The notes under the pieces were generated by a model. That model ran no database searches. It saw nothing but the letters and a program-made list of their open reading frames with translations, and was not told where the DNA came from. Below, piece after piece: positions 8,803-18,935 of a stretch of DNA of 28,494 bases; positions within the stretch are counted from its first letter, which is position 1; each line of letters starts with the position of its first letter. Made by a program: the position numbers and the translations under genes. Where the stretch lies: the NCBI GenBank assembly GCA_035693025.1, contig DASSHI010000014.1:1-28494 (forward strand). The letters are read 5' to 3'. The DNA is from VRUE01 sp035693025 (GTDB lineage: Bacteria; Actinomycetota; Thermoleophilia; Solirubrobacterales; 70-9).

Positions 8803-10716
8803 ATGTCGGCGGGGGACAATCGAACACGCGCTTGGCGCGCGGGGCTATGGACGCTGATGGCGCTCTGCGTGGTCGCCTGCGCGCTGCCGGCCGGTGCCGG
8901 TGCGGTCAGCGCGACGCGCTACGTCGCCCCCGGCGGATCCGATGCGGCCAACGCGTGCGCCGACCCCGCGGCGCCCTGCGCGACCATCCAGCACGCGGTC
9001 GATGCGGCGGTAGCCGGCGACACGATTGAGATAGCCGCCGGCACCTACGCCGAACAGGTGAGCGTCGGCAAGACGCTGGCCCTGCGCGGGCCGAACGCCG
9101 GCATCGATCCGAACGCCGAAGCCCGGGGTGCGGAGGCGATCGTCGAAGGCGGTGGCGGGATCGCGATCAGGCCGGACGCCGAAAGGGTGTCCATCGAAGG
9201 GCTGACGGTCTCGGCCAGCGATACCGGCGAGCCGATCTACACCGGCGTCGGCGATACCGACGGCCTGACGATCGCCGACGACGTCGTCGGCAGCGGCGTG
9301 CGGGCGATCACGATCGAGACGGCGGGCGAAGGGATCTCGATCGAACACGACCTGATCGAAGGCGCGGGCTACGGTGTGATGCTCGCCGAGGGTGCCTACA
9401 GCAACCTGACGATCGACGACGATGTCTTTCCCGGTCCGGTCGACGACTACACGATCTTCAACCCCGGCAACTCGACCTTCGAAGGGCTCGAGCTGCGCGG
9501 CAATACGGTGCGCGACACCGCCGCCATCGGCGGCAGCGTGACCGAAGGGGTCGTCGCCGGCAACGACTTCGACGTCGACAGGCCGGGGGAAATGGGCCTG
9601 CAGATCGACCTGCACGAATCGAGCCTGACCGGCAACTCCTTCGACGGCAACGGCACGACCGGCTGCCTGCAGATCTTCGGCAGCCAATTCGGGCTCGACC
9701 CCTCGGCGGGCGTCACGGTCTCCGGCAACGACTTCCACGACTGCAACGCCTACGGGATCCAGCTCAGCCCCGACGTGGAACGCGTGACGATCGCCGACAA
9801 CACGATCGTCGATTCCTACGACGGCGTCGACACGCGCGACATCGACCCGTGGGACCCGACCGGCCGGCAGATCGAGATCTCCGCCAACAGGATCGTCGGC
9901 AGCACCCACATGGGCGTCGCCAACACCGTCGGCGGCACCCTCGAGGCGCCCGGCAACTGGTGGGGCTGCAACGGCGGGCCGACGCTCGACGGCTCCAACC
10001 CCTGCGACACGGTCTCCGCCGGCGTCGACGCCTCTCCCTGGCTCGTGCTCCGCGTCGCGGCCGCCCATCCCTCGTTCGCGCCGGGCGGCAGCTCGACGGT
10101 CGAGGCCACGATCGACACCGACTCCGCCGGAAACGCGGCGGCCCCGCCGCCCGACGGTGTCCCGGTCGCCTTCTCCACCGATCTGGGGACCGTCGCGCCG
10201 GACGGCGCGACGCTGCTGGGCGGGACGGCGACCACGCTGCTGAGCAGCGCCGCCGCCGGGGTCGCGACGGTCACGGCGACGGTCGACGGCCAGGCGGTGA
10301 GCGTGCCTGTGGACGTCCGCGCGCCCGAGCAGAGCGTTCCGCCGCGGCAGACGTCCGCCCCGCCGGCGTCTGGCGCCACTGCAGGGCTCGTGCCGCTCGG
10401 CGAAGGCGGCCCGCTGGCGATCCTGCCGGGCGGCCGGGTGAAGATCGCGACCGCCGTCTGCCCGCACAGGTGTCGGATCGCGATCCAGGCCCGCAACGTC
10501 AGGGTCGGGCGCCACCGCTACGGCATCTCGCTGCAGTTGCGCCAGCAGCTCTCCCCGGGCGAGCAGGCGCCAGTCTGGGCGATCCTGCCGCGCAAGGCCC
10601 GGCGGGCCCTGTTGCACCACGGACGCGCCCAGGCGACCGTACGGCTGCGCTTCTGGTCCGCTCATGTCCGAATGGCCGCGGTGCACCTGGCGCTGAAGCC
10701 GCCCGCGCACCCCTAG
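8803..10716 (+). CDS. Secreted right-handed parallel beta-helix protein with Ig-like domain
   Basis: This 637-residue exported protein has an N-terminal signal peptide: Arg residues, then the hydrophobic stretch LWTLMALCVVACALPAGAGA (about 15-34). Mature protein begins TRYVAPGGSD, the usual start of secreted beta-helix proteins. From about 60 to 400 it shows regular beta-helix repeats (xVTIADNTI, NLTIDDDVF, GVTVSGNDF), including the NNAPN-like NWWGCNGGP motif of this superfamily. An Ig/invasin-like domain follows (about 422-502: FAPGGSSTVEATI, GVPVAFSTDLGTV), then a Pro-rich linker. A C-terminal basic beta domain (about 543-637) carries CPHRC. No catalytic residues can be named; carbohydrate binding or surface adhesion is plausible. 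It uses more GAA codons than its neighbours. ATG 8803 was chosen for the complete signal peptide. Confidence 0.85.
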   Translation: MSAGDNRTRAWRAGLWTLMALCVVACALPAGAGAVSATRYVAPGGSDAANACADPAAPCATIQHAVDAAVAGDTIEIAAGTYAEQVSVGKTLALRGPNAGIDPNAEARGAEAIVEGGGGIAIRPDAERVSIEGLTVSASDTGEPIYTGVGDTDGLTIADDVVGSGVRAITIETAGEGISIEHDLIEGAGYGVMLAEGAYSNLTIDDDVFPGPVDDYTIFNPGNSTFEGLELRGNTVRDTAAIGGSVTEGVVAGNDFDVDRPGEMGLQIDLHESSLTGNSFDGNGTTGCLQIFGSQFGLDPSAGVTVSGNDFHDCNAYGIQLSPDVERVTIADNTIVDSYDGVDTRDIDPWDPTGRQIEISANRIVGSTHMGVANTVGGTLEAPGNWWGCNGGPTLDGSNPCDTVSAGVDASPWLVLRVAAAHPSFAPGGSSTVEATIDTDSAGNAAAPPPDGVPVAFSTDLGTVAPDGATLLGGTATTLLSSAAAGVATVTATVDGQAVSVPVDVRAPEQSVPPRQTSAPPASGATAGLVPLGEGGPLAILPGGRVKIATAVCPHRCRIAIQARNVRVGRHRYGISLQLRQQLSPGEQAPVWAILPRKARRALLHHGRAQATVRLRFWSAHVRMAAVHLALKPPAHP

Positions 10717-10739
10717 CCCATCCGCTAGCGTGCGCGCCG

Positions 10740-11750
10740 ATGCGCGCGATGATCCTCGCAGCAGGCCTCGGCACCCGTTTGCGGCCGATCACCTACGGGA
10801 TGCCGAAGCCGATGGTGCCGGTCCTGAACCGGCCGGTGATGGAGCACACCGCGCGGCTGCTCGCCCGGCACGGCTTCGCTGAGGCGATCGCCAACCTGCA
10901 CTGGTTTCCCGAGCTGATCGAAGCGCACTTCGGCGACGGCTCGGATTTCGGCCTCGAGCTTTCCTACAGCCTCGAGCAGCAGTTGCTGGGAACGGCCGGC
11001 GGGGTGCGCAACGCCGCGGGCTTCCTCGGCGACTCGTTCCTCGTCGTCGCCGGCGACGCGCTCACCGACCTCGACTTCGCCGCGATGCGCGAGTTCCACG
11101 AATCCCACGACGGGCTCGTCACGATGGCGACCAAGCGAGTGGCAGAGACCGACCAGTTCGGAGTCGTGATCGCGGGCGCCGACGGGCGCATCCAGGGCTT
11201 CCAGGAGAAGCCCGACCCGGCCGAGGCCCTCTCCGACCTGGCCAACACCTGCATCTACATGTTCCGCGCCGAGATCTTCGACTACTTCCCGGCGCCGGGG
11301 ACGAGCAACGATGCCGGCCCCGACGATCCGCCCGAGTTCGCCGACTGGGCCAAGGACGTCTTCCCGGCGCTGCTGGAGGCCGACGTGCCGTTCTACTCGC
11401 ACGAAATCGACGCCTACTGGAACGACATCGGCAACCTCGACGAGCTGCGCCAGGGCAACCTCGATGCGCTGCTCGGGCGGGTCGCGGTCGAACCGGGTGC
11501 GCCGGAGGTCTCCAGCGGCGTGCGCGCGGCGAGCCCGCTCGGCGGCGCTGAGGTTGCCGCTCCCGCCCTGATCGGCGCCGATGTGGAGATCGGCGCGGGG
11601 GTGAAGATCGACGGCCCGGCGATCGTCGGCGACGGCTGTCGCATCGGCGCCGGCTCGATCGTCCGCGATTCGATCCTGCTCGCAGGCGCCGAGCTGCCGC
11701 CGAAGTCGATTCTCGTCGGTGGGATTGCGGCTCGCGCACGAGAGGCGTGA
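10740..11750 (+). CDS. NDP-sugar pyrophosphorylase (second copy)
   Basis: This 336-residue nucleotidyltransferase is related to the one at 5248-6231. It has LAAGLGTRLRPITYGMPKPMVPVLNRP at the N-terminus (residues 6-32), LLGTAGGVRNA, VVAGDALTDLD, GFQEKPDP and DAYWNDIGNLDELRQGN. A shorter left-handed beta-helix tail (GADVEIGAGVKIDGPAIVGDGCRIGAGSIV) follows. It activates a sugar 1-phosphate, most likely mannose or glucose, for surface polymers. The start at 10740 gives ATGCGCGCGATGATC; the preceding TAGCGT at 10726-10731 lies 8 bases before it and there is no Shine-Dalgarno, so a near-leaderless mRNA is likely. It is not adjacent to other sugar genes but follows the secreted beta-helix gene by 23 bases. 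Confidence 0.88.
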   Translation: MRAMILAAGLGTRLRPITYGMPKPMVPVLNRPVMEHTARLLARHGFAEAIANLHWFPELIEAHFGDGSDFGLELSYSLEQQLLGTAGGVRNAAGFLGDSFLVVAGDALTDLDFAAMREFHESHDGLVTMATKRVAETDQFGVVIAGADGRIQGFQEKPDPAEALSDLANTCIYMFRAEIFDYFPAPGTSNDAGPDDPPEFADWAKDVFPALLEADVPFYSHEIDAYWNDIGNLDELRQGNLDALLGRVAVEPGAPEVSSGVRAASPLGGAEVAAPALIGADVEIGAGVKIDGPAIVGDGCRIGAGSIVRDSILLAGAELPPKSILVGGIAARAREA

Positions 11751-11806
11751 CGAAGATCTGACTTCTGGCGCGCCACACGCGCGCCGCCGCCCCGCAGGCT
11801 CGGGGC

Positions 11807-12430
11807 ATGGGCCTCCTCCACCTGATCGCCACCGGCCTCATTCCGCCGCTGTGCGCCGCCTGCGGCCGCTCTTGCCGCCCCGAGACGATGCTCTGCACCC
11901 GTTGCTCGCGGCGCCTGGCGACGGCTGATCCCTTGGAGGGCGCCGGTCCGCCCGGCCTGGATCGCGCCTGGTCCTCAGCTCCGCACGAGGGCGTGGCCCG
12001 CGACCTCGTCGTCGCCCTCAAGTTCCGCCGTCTCCTCCGGGTCGCCGACCTGATGGCCGAACGCATCCAGTGGCTCGCCCCGCGCACCCTGCTCAGCGGC
12101 ACGATCGTCCCCGTCCCGACGGCCCGCTTCCGATCTTTGGCCCGGGGCTTCGACCCGGCGGCCGAGATGGCGGCTGCCCTGGCGAGGCGGACCGAGCTTC
12201 CGTGCGCCCCCTGCCTGTCCCGCCGCGGTGGGGGCCGCCAGGTGGGCAAGCGCCGCGCCGAGCGCATCGGCCACCCGCCGATCGTCCAAGCTCGCGGCCC
12301 GGCGCCACGCAGCGTCCTGCTCATCGACGACGTCCTCACCACGGGCGCCACCCTCGCGTCCTGTGCCGCCGCTCTCCGTCAGGCCGGAAGCGTCCGGATC
12401 GTCGCAATCACATTCTCGCGACGTCTGTGA
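11807..12430 (+). CDS. ComF family phosphoribosyltransferase-like protein
   Basis: This 207-residue protein has the ComF layout. An N-terminal zinc-binding region with two cysteine pairs (CAACGRSCRPETMLCTRC, about 16-33) precedes a type I phosphoribosyltransferase fold. The fold carries VPVPTARFRSLARGFDPAAEMA and the PRPP loop VLLIDDVLTTGATL (about 172-185). ComF proteins are needed for DNA uptake in competent bacteria; in others the function is unknown. The zinc ligands and the PRPP loop are both intact here. The ATG at 11807 lacks a clear Shine-Dalgarno. No other competence genes are visible, and the neighbours (hpf, secA) do not point to DNA uptake. Confidence 0.88.
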   Translation: MGLLHLIATGLIPPLCAACGRSCRPETMLCTRCSRRLATADPLEGAGPPGLDRAWSSAPHEGVARDLVVALKFRRLLRVADLMAERIQWLAPRTLLSGTIVPVPTARFRSLARGFDPAAEMAAALARRTELPCAPCLSRRGGGRQVGKRRAERIGHPPIVQARGPAPRSVLLIDDVLTTGATLASCAAALRQAGSVRIVAITFSRRL

Positions 12431-12447
12431 ATCCGTAGAAATTTCAC

Positions 12448-12476
12448 TTGCCGCAATCCGGGTACAGGCGTAGCAT
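12448..12476 (+). promoter_or_regulatory. Sigma70-type promoter of hpf
   Basis: TTGCCG (12448-12453) and TAGCAT (12471-12476) are spaced by exactly 17 bases. The predicted transcription start near 12483 leaves about 20 bases of leader that carry a strong Shine-Dalgarno before ATG 12504. This is the best -35/-10 pair I see in the window. Confidence 0.6.
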
Positions 12477-12491
12477 CGAGGCAGACCCAAG

Positions 12492-12498
12492 AAGGAGG
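12492..12498 (+). promoter_or_regulatory. Strong ribosome binding site of hpf
   Basis: AAGGAGG lies 5 bases before ATG 12504. It stands out because most genes in this window lack a recognisable Shine-Dalgarno. Confidence 0.85.
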
Positions 12499-12503
12499 CA
12501 GAT

Positions 12504-12857
12504 ATGCGGATCGAGGTGCGCGGGCGAAACGTCGAGGTCGACGAGGAGCTGAGAGATCACGTTCTGAAGCGCTTCCGTCGAGTGGGCAGGCAGGTCTCCG
12601 AGCTGGCGACGCTCGACGTGACGGTCTGGGAAGAGCGGAACCCCGCGATCGCCGACAGCCAGGTGGCCGAGGCGACGCTGCGGCTGAAGGGCGTGACGCT
12701 GCACGCCAAGGAGTGCTCGCCCGAGATGGCGCACAGCGTCCACGAGCTCGCCGAGGACATCCGCCGCCAGGTCAAGAAGCATCGCGAGAAGCGCCGCAAG
12801 CGCCGCCGCACGAGGCGCCTCGTCAATCAGCTCCGCGGTCGTACCGCCGAAGCCTAG
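12504..12857 (+). CDS. hpf: Ribosome hibernation-promoting factor, short form (HPF/YfiA family)
   Basis: This 117-residue protein matches the N-terminal domain of HPF/RaiA, which binds the decoding region of the 30S subunit and idles ribosomes in stationary phase. It begins MRIEVRGRNVEVDEELRDHV and has the beta-alpha-beta pattern with KRFRRVGR and VAEATLRLKGVTLHAKECS. The long C-terminal dimerisation domain of actinobacterial long HPF is absent; instead the protein ends in a very basic tail (KKHREKRRKRRRTRRLVNQL, about 91-110). The adjacent secA gene, 27 bases downstream, is the usual neighbour of HPF genes. The strong Shine-Dalgarno and recognisable promoter suggest high, regulated expression. 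Confidence 0.9.
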   Translation: MRIEVRGRNVEVDEELRDHVLKRFRRVGRQVSELATLDVTVWEERNPAIADSQVAEATLRLKGVTLHAKECSPEMAHSVHELAEDIRRQVKKHREKRRKRRRTRRLVNQLRGRTAEA

Positions 12858-12872
12858 CCCCAGCCCCCTCGC

Positions 12873-12878
12873 TACCCT
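12873..12878 (+). promoter_or_regulatory. Leaderless-type -10 box of secA
   Basis: TACCCT is followed by exactly 6 bases and then ATG 12885. No Shine-Dalgarno lies between. This geometry places the transcription start at or next to the A of ATG. Confidence 0.45.
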
Positions 12879-12884
12879 TGGTCC

Positions 12885-15731
<2,847 letters not shown>

Positions 15732-15740
15732 TCGGCGTCC

Positions 15741-16163
15741 GTGACCCACAACCCGATTCGAGAGTTCATCCGGGCCTTCAACGAGCGGGATCTGGATGCT
15801 TTCGTGGAGGTGCTGGATCCTGACGTTGAGCTGCATTCGATGAAGGGGTTGCGGAAGGGGCGGGAGGCGGCGCGGATGTGGGCTACGCGGGCGCCCGGGG
15901 GGGTGCAGCAGACGATCGAGCTGGAGGAGCTGTTCGAGGATGGGACCGAGTCGGGAGGCGGTCATGCGCTGGCGCTGGTCAGGCGCCTTTGGCGCTGGGA
16001 CGAGGACGGATCGCATGCCGGTGTGGACGAGATGGCCTGGCTCTTCGAGCTGCATGACCACAGGGTGCGGAGCTGGCGGCCGTTCGGGGATCGCGAGGAG
16101 GCGTGGCGGGCGTACCATGACGGGCATGGCCGAGGTCGCAGCGTCGAACAGAGAGGCAACTGA
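15741..16163 (+). CDS. NTF2-like (SnoaL-like) family protein
   Basis: This 140-residue protein has the cone-shaped NTF2-like pattern. The N-terminal helix NPIREFIRAFNERDLDAFVEVLDPDVELHS is characteristic of SnoaL-like and ketosteroid-isomerase-like proteins, followed by a G-rich strand region and the final strand DEMAWLFELHDHRVRSWRPFGDREEAWRAY. The family includes isomerases, cyclases and many proteins of unknown role, so no reaction is proposed. GTG 15741 is chosen because the family's first helix begins immediately after it. It lies 9 bases after secA and its 3' end overlaps the methyltransferase. The coding strand is rich in GGG and TTG codons, like the M20 gene at 1212. Confidence 0.8.
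   Translation: MTHNPIREFIRAFNERDLDAFVEVLDPDVELHSMKGLRKGREAARMWATRAPGGVQQTIELEELFEDGTESGGGHALALVRRLWRWDEDGSHAGVDEMAWLFELHDHRVRSWRPFGDREEAWRAYHDGHGRGRSVEQRGN
16113..16118 (+). promoter_or_regulatory. Leaderless-type -10 box of the methyltransferase gene
   Basis: TACCAT, 7 bases before ATG 16126 and inside the 3' end of the NTF2-like gene. It repeats the TAnnnT-N6/7-ATG geometry seen at several other genes and supports 16126 rather than ATG 16117 as the start. Confidence 0.35.
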
Positions 16164-16992
16164 CGCCTGGAGCGGGCCGCTCTTCGATTGCTTCGTCCGG
16201 TTCCGCGACCTCGTCGCCGGCGGGCTCGGGGCCCACGGCGACGCGGCGATGGCAGCCCACCCGCCGAGCGCCGGCGACAGAGTGCTCGATCTCGGCTGCG
16301 GCTTCGGCGATACGACCCAGCGGCTCGCCGCGCGGGTCGGTCCCGACGGCGAGGCGGTCGGCGTCGACGTATCCGCGCCCTTCATCGCGATGGCGCGCGA
16401 AGAGGCGGAGGCGGCCGGCGCCGACAACGTGAGCTTCCTCAGCGGCGACGTCCAGGTGATGGACCTCGGCGAGGGCTTCGACTACGCCTTCTCGCGCATG
16501 GGGTTGATGTTCTTCGCCAACCCCGTGCAGGCGCTCGGCAACATCCGCTCGGCGCTGACGCCCGGTGGGCGGCTCTGCGCGGTGGTTTGGCGACGCAAGG
16601 AGGACAACGAGTGGGTGCGGCGAGCCGAGCTGGTGGTCGAGGAGTACCTCGAGCATCCCGAGGAGAGCGACGAGCCGACCTGCGGGCCGGGGCCGTTCTC
16701 GATGGCGAACGCGGACACCGTCAGCGAGCAGCTCAAGATCGCCGGCTTCGAGGACGTCTCCCTGCGGCGCTGCGACCTGGCGCTCAAGATCGGCGACGAC
16801 CTCGACCAGGCGGTGGAGTTCAACATGTCCCTCGGCCCCGCCGGCGAGGTGCTGAGGCTCTGGGAAGACCGCATCGACGAGATTCGTCCCAAGATCGCCG
16901 GCGATCTACGCGCGGCTCTGGCCGAGTTCGACGGCCCCGACGGCGTGTTCGCGCCGGCCTCGACCTGGATCGTCGGCGCAACCGCCCCCTGA
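16126..16992 (+). CDS. Class I SAM-dependent methyltransferase
   Basis: This is a methyltransferase of 288 residues with the UbiE/Coq5-like type of fold. SAM-binding motif I is VLDLGCGFGDTTQRLA (about 53-68), with the acidic VGVDVSAPFIAMAREEA following. Motif II/III regions are VSFLSGDVQVMDLGEGFDYAFSRMGLMFF and LTPGGRLCAVVWRRKEDNEW. The substrate cannot be read. Its N-terminus overlaps the NTF2-like gene by 38 bases, so the two are probably co-expressed and may act on the same small molecule (inference). ATG 16126 is favoured; ATG 16117 would add three residues. A perfect palindrome begins 5 bases after the stop. The genes either side (secA, prfB) are usually neighbours, so the pair is likely an insertion. 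Confidence 0.88.
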   Translation: MAEVAASNREATDAWSGPLFDCFVRFRDLVAGGLGAHGDAAMAAHPPSAGDRVLDLGCGFGDTTQRLAARVGPDGEAVGVDVSAPFIAMAREEAEAAGADNVSFLSGDVQVMDLGEGFDYAFSRMGLMFFANPVQALGNIRSALTPGGRLCAVVWRRKEDNEWVRRAELVVEEYLEHPEESDEPTCGPGPFSMANADTVSEQLKIAGFEDVSLRRCDLALKIGDDLDQAVEFNMSLGPAGEVLRLWEDRIDEIRPKIAGDLRAALAEFDGPDGVFAPASTWIVGATAP

Positions 16993-16996
16993 AAGA

Positions 16997-17042
16997 CGTA
17001 TCCGACATTGACCCACCTCTGGCGGGGTCAATGTCGGATACG
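16997..17042. repeat. Palindromic repeat element, copy 2 (18-bp perfect arms)
   Basis: The arms CGTATCCGACATTGACCC (16997-17014) and the exact reverse complement (17025-17042) flank a 10-base loop. The 44-base core aligns without gaps to copy 1 (1149-1192). It starts 5 bases after the methyltransferase stop and ends 21 bases before the prfB -10 box. It probably folds in the mRNA 3' end and may terminate transcription; no U tract follows. Confidence 0.82.
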
Positions 17043-17063
17043 CGCTCCCGGGAGGCGGGGCAA

Positions 17064-17069
17064 TAGGCT
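17064..17069 (+). promoter_or_regulatory. Leaderless-type -10 box of prfB
   Basis: TAGGCT followed by exactly 6 bases and ATG 17076, with no Shine-Dalgarno. Same geometry as secA and the glycosylase gene. Confidence 0.4.
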
Positions 17070-17075
17070 GTCTCC

Positions 17076-18195
17076 ATGGCCGATGGCGCGCAGACCGAAT
17101 CGGTACCGGCGCGGCTCGCCGAGATCCGCGAGCAGTTGAAGCTGCTCTCGGACTATCTTTGACCCCGCTTCGCTGCGGGAAGAAGCAGAGCGCCTAGAGG
17201 AGGAGATGGGCCGGCCCGGCTTCTGGGACGACCAGGAGGCAGCGGCCGGCACGTCCGCAGCGCATGCCCGCGCCCAGCGCAGGCTGAAGACCTTCGAGGA
17301 ACTCGAGGCGGAGGCCGGTGACCTCGCCGACCTCGCCGAGATGGCTGCCGAGGACGAGGAGATGGCGGCTGAGCTGGGGACCCAGATGGCCTCGGTGGAA
17401 GCGCGCCTGGCCGAGCTCGAAGAGGCGAGGCTGTTCAGCGGGCAATACGATGCCGGCGACGCCGTCGTGACGGTCCACGCGGGCGCGGGCGGCACCGATT
17501 CCCAGGACTGGGCGGAGATCCTGCTGCGGATGTATCTGCGCTGGGCCGAGCGACGGCACTTCGAGGTCGAGATGAAAGAGGCGTCCCCGGGGGAGGAGGC
17601 GGGCCTCAAGTCGGCGACCTTCCTCGCCCACGGCGAGAACGCCTACGGGCTCTTCGCCGCCGAGCGCGGCGTGCACAGGCTGGTGCGCATCTCGCCCTTC
17701 GACTCCTCGGCGCGCCGCCACACCAGCTTCGCCCAGGTCGACGTGGGCCCGCTGGTCGATGCCAGCGTCGAGGTCGAGGTAAATGACGACGAGCTGCGGA
17801 TCGACACCTACCGGGCCTCCGGCGCCGGGGGGCAGCACGTCAACAAGACCGACTCGGCCGTGCGGATCACCCACCTCCCGACGGGGGTCGTCGTGCAGTG
17901 CCAGAACGAGCGCTCGCAGACGCAGAACAAGGCGGTGGCGATGCAGCTGCTGCGCTCCAAGCTGATCGAGCTCGAGGAGCGCAAACGGGCCGAGGCGCTG
18001 GCGAAGGAGCGTGGCGAGGTCAAGGAAGTCGCCTGGGGCTCGCAGATCCGCAGCTACTTCCTGCACCCCGACCAGCGGGTTAAAGACCACCGGACGGGGC
18101 ACGAGGCCGGCGACGCCCAGCGGGTGCTCGACGGCGACCTCGACGACTTCATCAGGGACTACCTGAACAAGACTGCCGCCTCGTCTGCGCGTTAG
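17076..18195 (+). CDS. prfB: Peptide chain release factor 2 (needs programmed +1 frameshift)
   Basis: RF2 recognises UGA and UAA stop codons and triggers peptide release. The gene is read in two frames: 17076-17159 (28 codons ending TAT CTT), then an in-frame TGA at 17160. Skipping T17160 gives GAC CCC GCT TCG (17161 on) and an uninterrupted frame to TAG 18193-18195, 372 residues in total. Downstream, EEMGRPGFWDDQ matches the RF2 N-terminal domain. The codon-recognition tripeptide SPF is at about 206-208, and the catalytic GGQ at about 251-253 in SGAGGQHVNKTDSAVR. The C-terminal HPDQRVKDHRTGHE motif is present. The CTT TGA C heptamer is that of autoregulated prfB genes. Reading only from 17206 would lose the N-terminal helices, so that shorter ORF is incomplete. 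Confidence 0.95.
17154..17163 (+). promoter_or_regulatory. Programmed +1 ribosomal frameshift site of prfB
   Basis: TAT CTT TGA C: the ribosome pauses at the poorly terminating UGA-C, the P-site tRNA-Leu slips from CUU to UUU, and translation continues in the +1 frame at GAC. When RF2 is abundant the TGA is read as stop, giving autoregulation. The heptamer and the preceding TAT are as in E. coli. The usual AGGGGG-type internal Shine-Dalgarno just upstream is missing: here the bases are CTGCTCTCGGAC. Confidence 0.9.
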
Positions 18196-18312
18196 CCGAG
18201 AGGACTGGACACCCCTCCCGGCTCAACTTTTTCCGAAGGCAGATTGCGGCCGTCCGAGGCTCTTAGCCCGGAAAAAGTACAAGCCGCCGGGAGGGGCATC
18301 CAGTCCTCTCGG
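18196..18312. repeat. Long inverted repeat at the convergent prfB / secreted-protein junction
   Basis: The outer arms CCGAGAGGACTGGA (18196-18209) and the exact complement (18299-18312) continue inward through CCCCTCCCGG/CCGGGAGGGG to ACTTTTTCC (18226-18234) and GGAAAAAGT (18270-18278). The result is a long, slightly interrupted stem with a 35-base loop. It starts at the base after the prfB stop and covers the last codons of the opposite-strand gene ending at 18263. It probably serves as a bidirectional terminator. Its outer arm core resembles those of the inverted repeats at 959 and 19999. Confidence 0.82.
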
Positions 18313-18934
18313 TTGGCGGGAGCAGGACTCGGACGGTAAAGCGCCCATGGCGCTTGCCGTCCAGCTGCTCGGTGAAGCGGAGGACGCCGCTTTTGCCGAG
18401 GTGGCGTTTGAAGGTTCCGACGTCGTGGATCTGGATCGTCGCGGTGACCGGAGTGGTGGTCGTGTAGCCGACGGTCAGCTTGAGGCGGTCATGGCGGACC
18501 GTGGCGTGGGCGCTGGCGCTGTGGATCGGGCAAACGGCCGGCGCGGCTGAGCTCGAGCCCGCCGTGCCGACCCCGGCGGCTCCGGCTTCCGCCTTCGCTT
18601 CCGCGCAGAAGGTGTCGGCTTCCGCCTGCGTGATTTCGCCTTCTTCGACTTCTTCTCTGGCGATTTCGCATTCCTCTTCGGCGAATTCGCCTTCGGTTTC
18701 TTCTTCGAGTTCGAATTCTTCTTCGACGGCGAGCGGGGCCGGATTGCCTTCCGGCGTGGCGGCTTGGGCCGATTTCATCCCCAGCAGCAGCGCGGCGAGG
18801 ACCAGCGGCAGGACAAAGGCGCTGAACCAGGCGGCGCGGGCGATGCGGGCGGTGTGGTCGTGCGCGGTCGTGTCGGTGTTCCCATCCACGCCCCCCATAT
18901 CGGTCCTGCGGCCGATCCGCTTGAGCGGGGTCAT
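18263..18934 (-). CDS. Hypothetical secreted or membrane-anchored Glu-rich protein
   Basis: I do not recognise a family. The 223-residue protein has a hydrophilic N-terminus and a hydrophobic segment (about 35-52, AAWFSAFVLPLVLAALLL) ending in a possible signal cleavage site (AQA-ATP). A very acidic stretch follows (about 71-108, about half Glu), then a Ser/Ala linker. A C-terminal beta-rich domain of about 90 residues ends TGCPSRRLVLFPG. Four cysteines (about 89, 110, 135, 212) lie on the exported side. ATG 18934 is chosen because GAGGAG lies 5 bases upstream and it sits 1 base after the ogt stop, implying coupling to the sigma-ogt operon. No zinc-binding anti-sigma motif is seen. The last 17 codons lie inside the long inverted repeat. 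Confidence 0.72.
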   Translation of the reverse strand: MTPLKRIGRRTDMGGVDGNTDTTAHDHTARIARAAWFSAFVLPLVLAALLLGMKSAQAATPEGNPAPLAVEEEFELEEETEGEFAEEECEIAREEVEEGEITQAEADTFCAEAKAEAGAAGVGTAGSSSAAPAVCPIHSASAHATVRHDRLKLTVGYTTTTPVTATIQIHDVGTFKRHLGKSGVLRFTEQLDGKRHGRFTVRVLLPPTERTGCPSRRLVLFPG

Positions 18935-18935
18935 T

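Noticed and set aside
8845..10710. 621-codon minus-strand ORF opposite the beta-helix gene
   Set aside because: Shadow frame without signal peptide or family motif; the plus-strand protein has both.
17076..17162. prfB read as a pseudogene because of the in-frame TGA
   Set aside because: The TGA lies in the CTT TGA C heptamer of programmed prfB frameshifting and the +1 frame is fully conserved.
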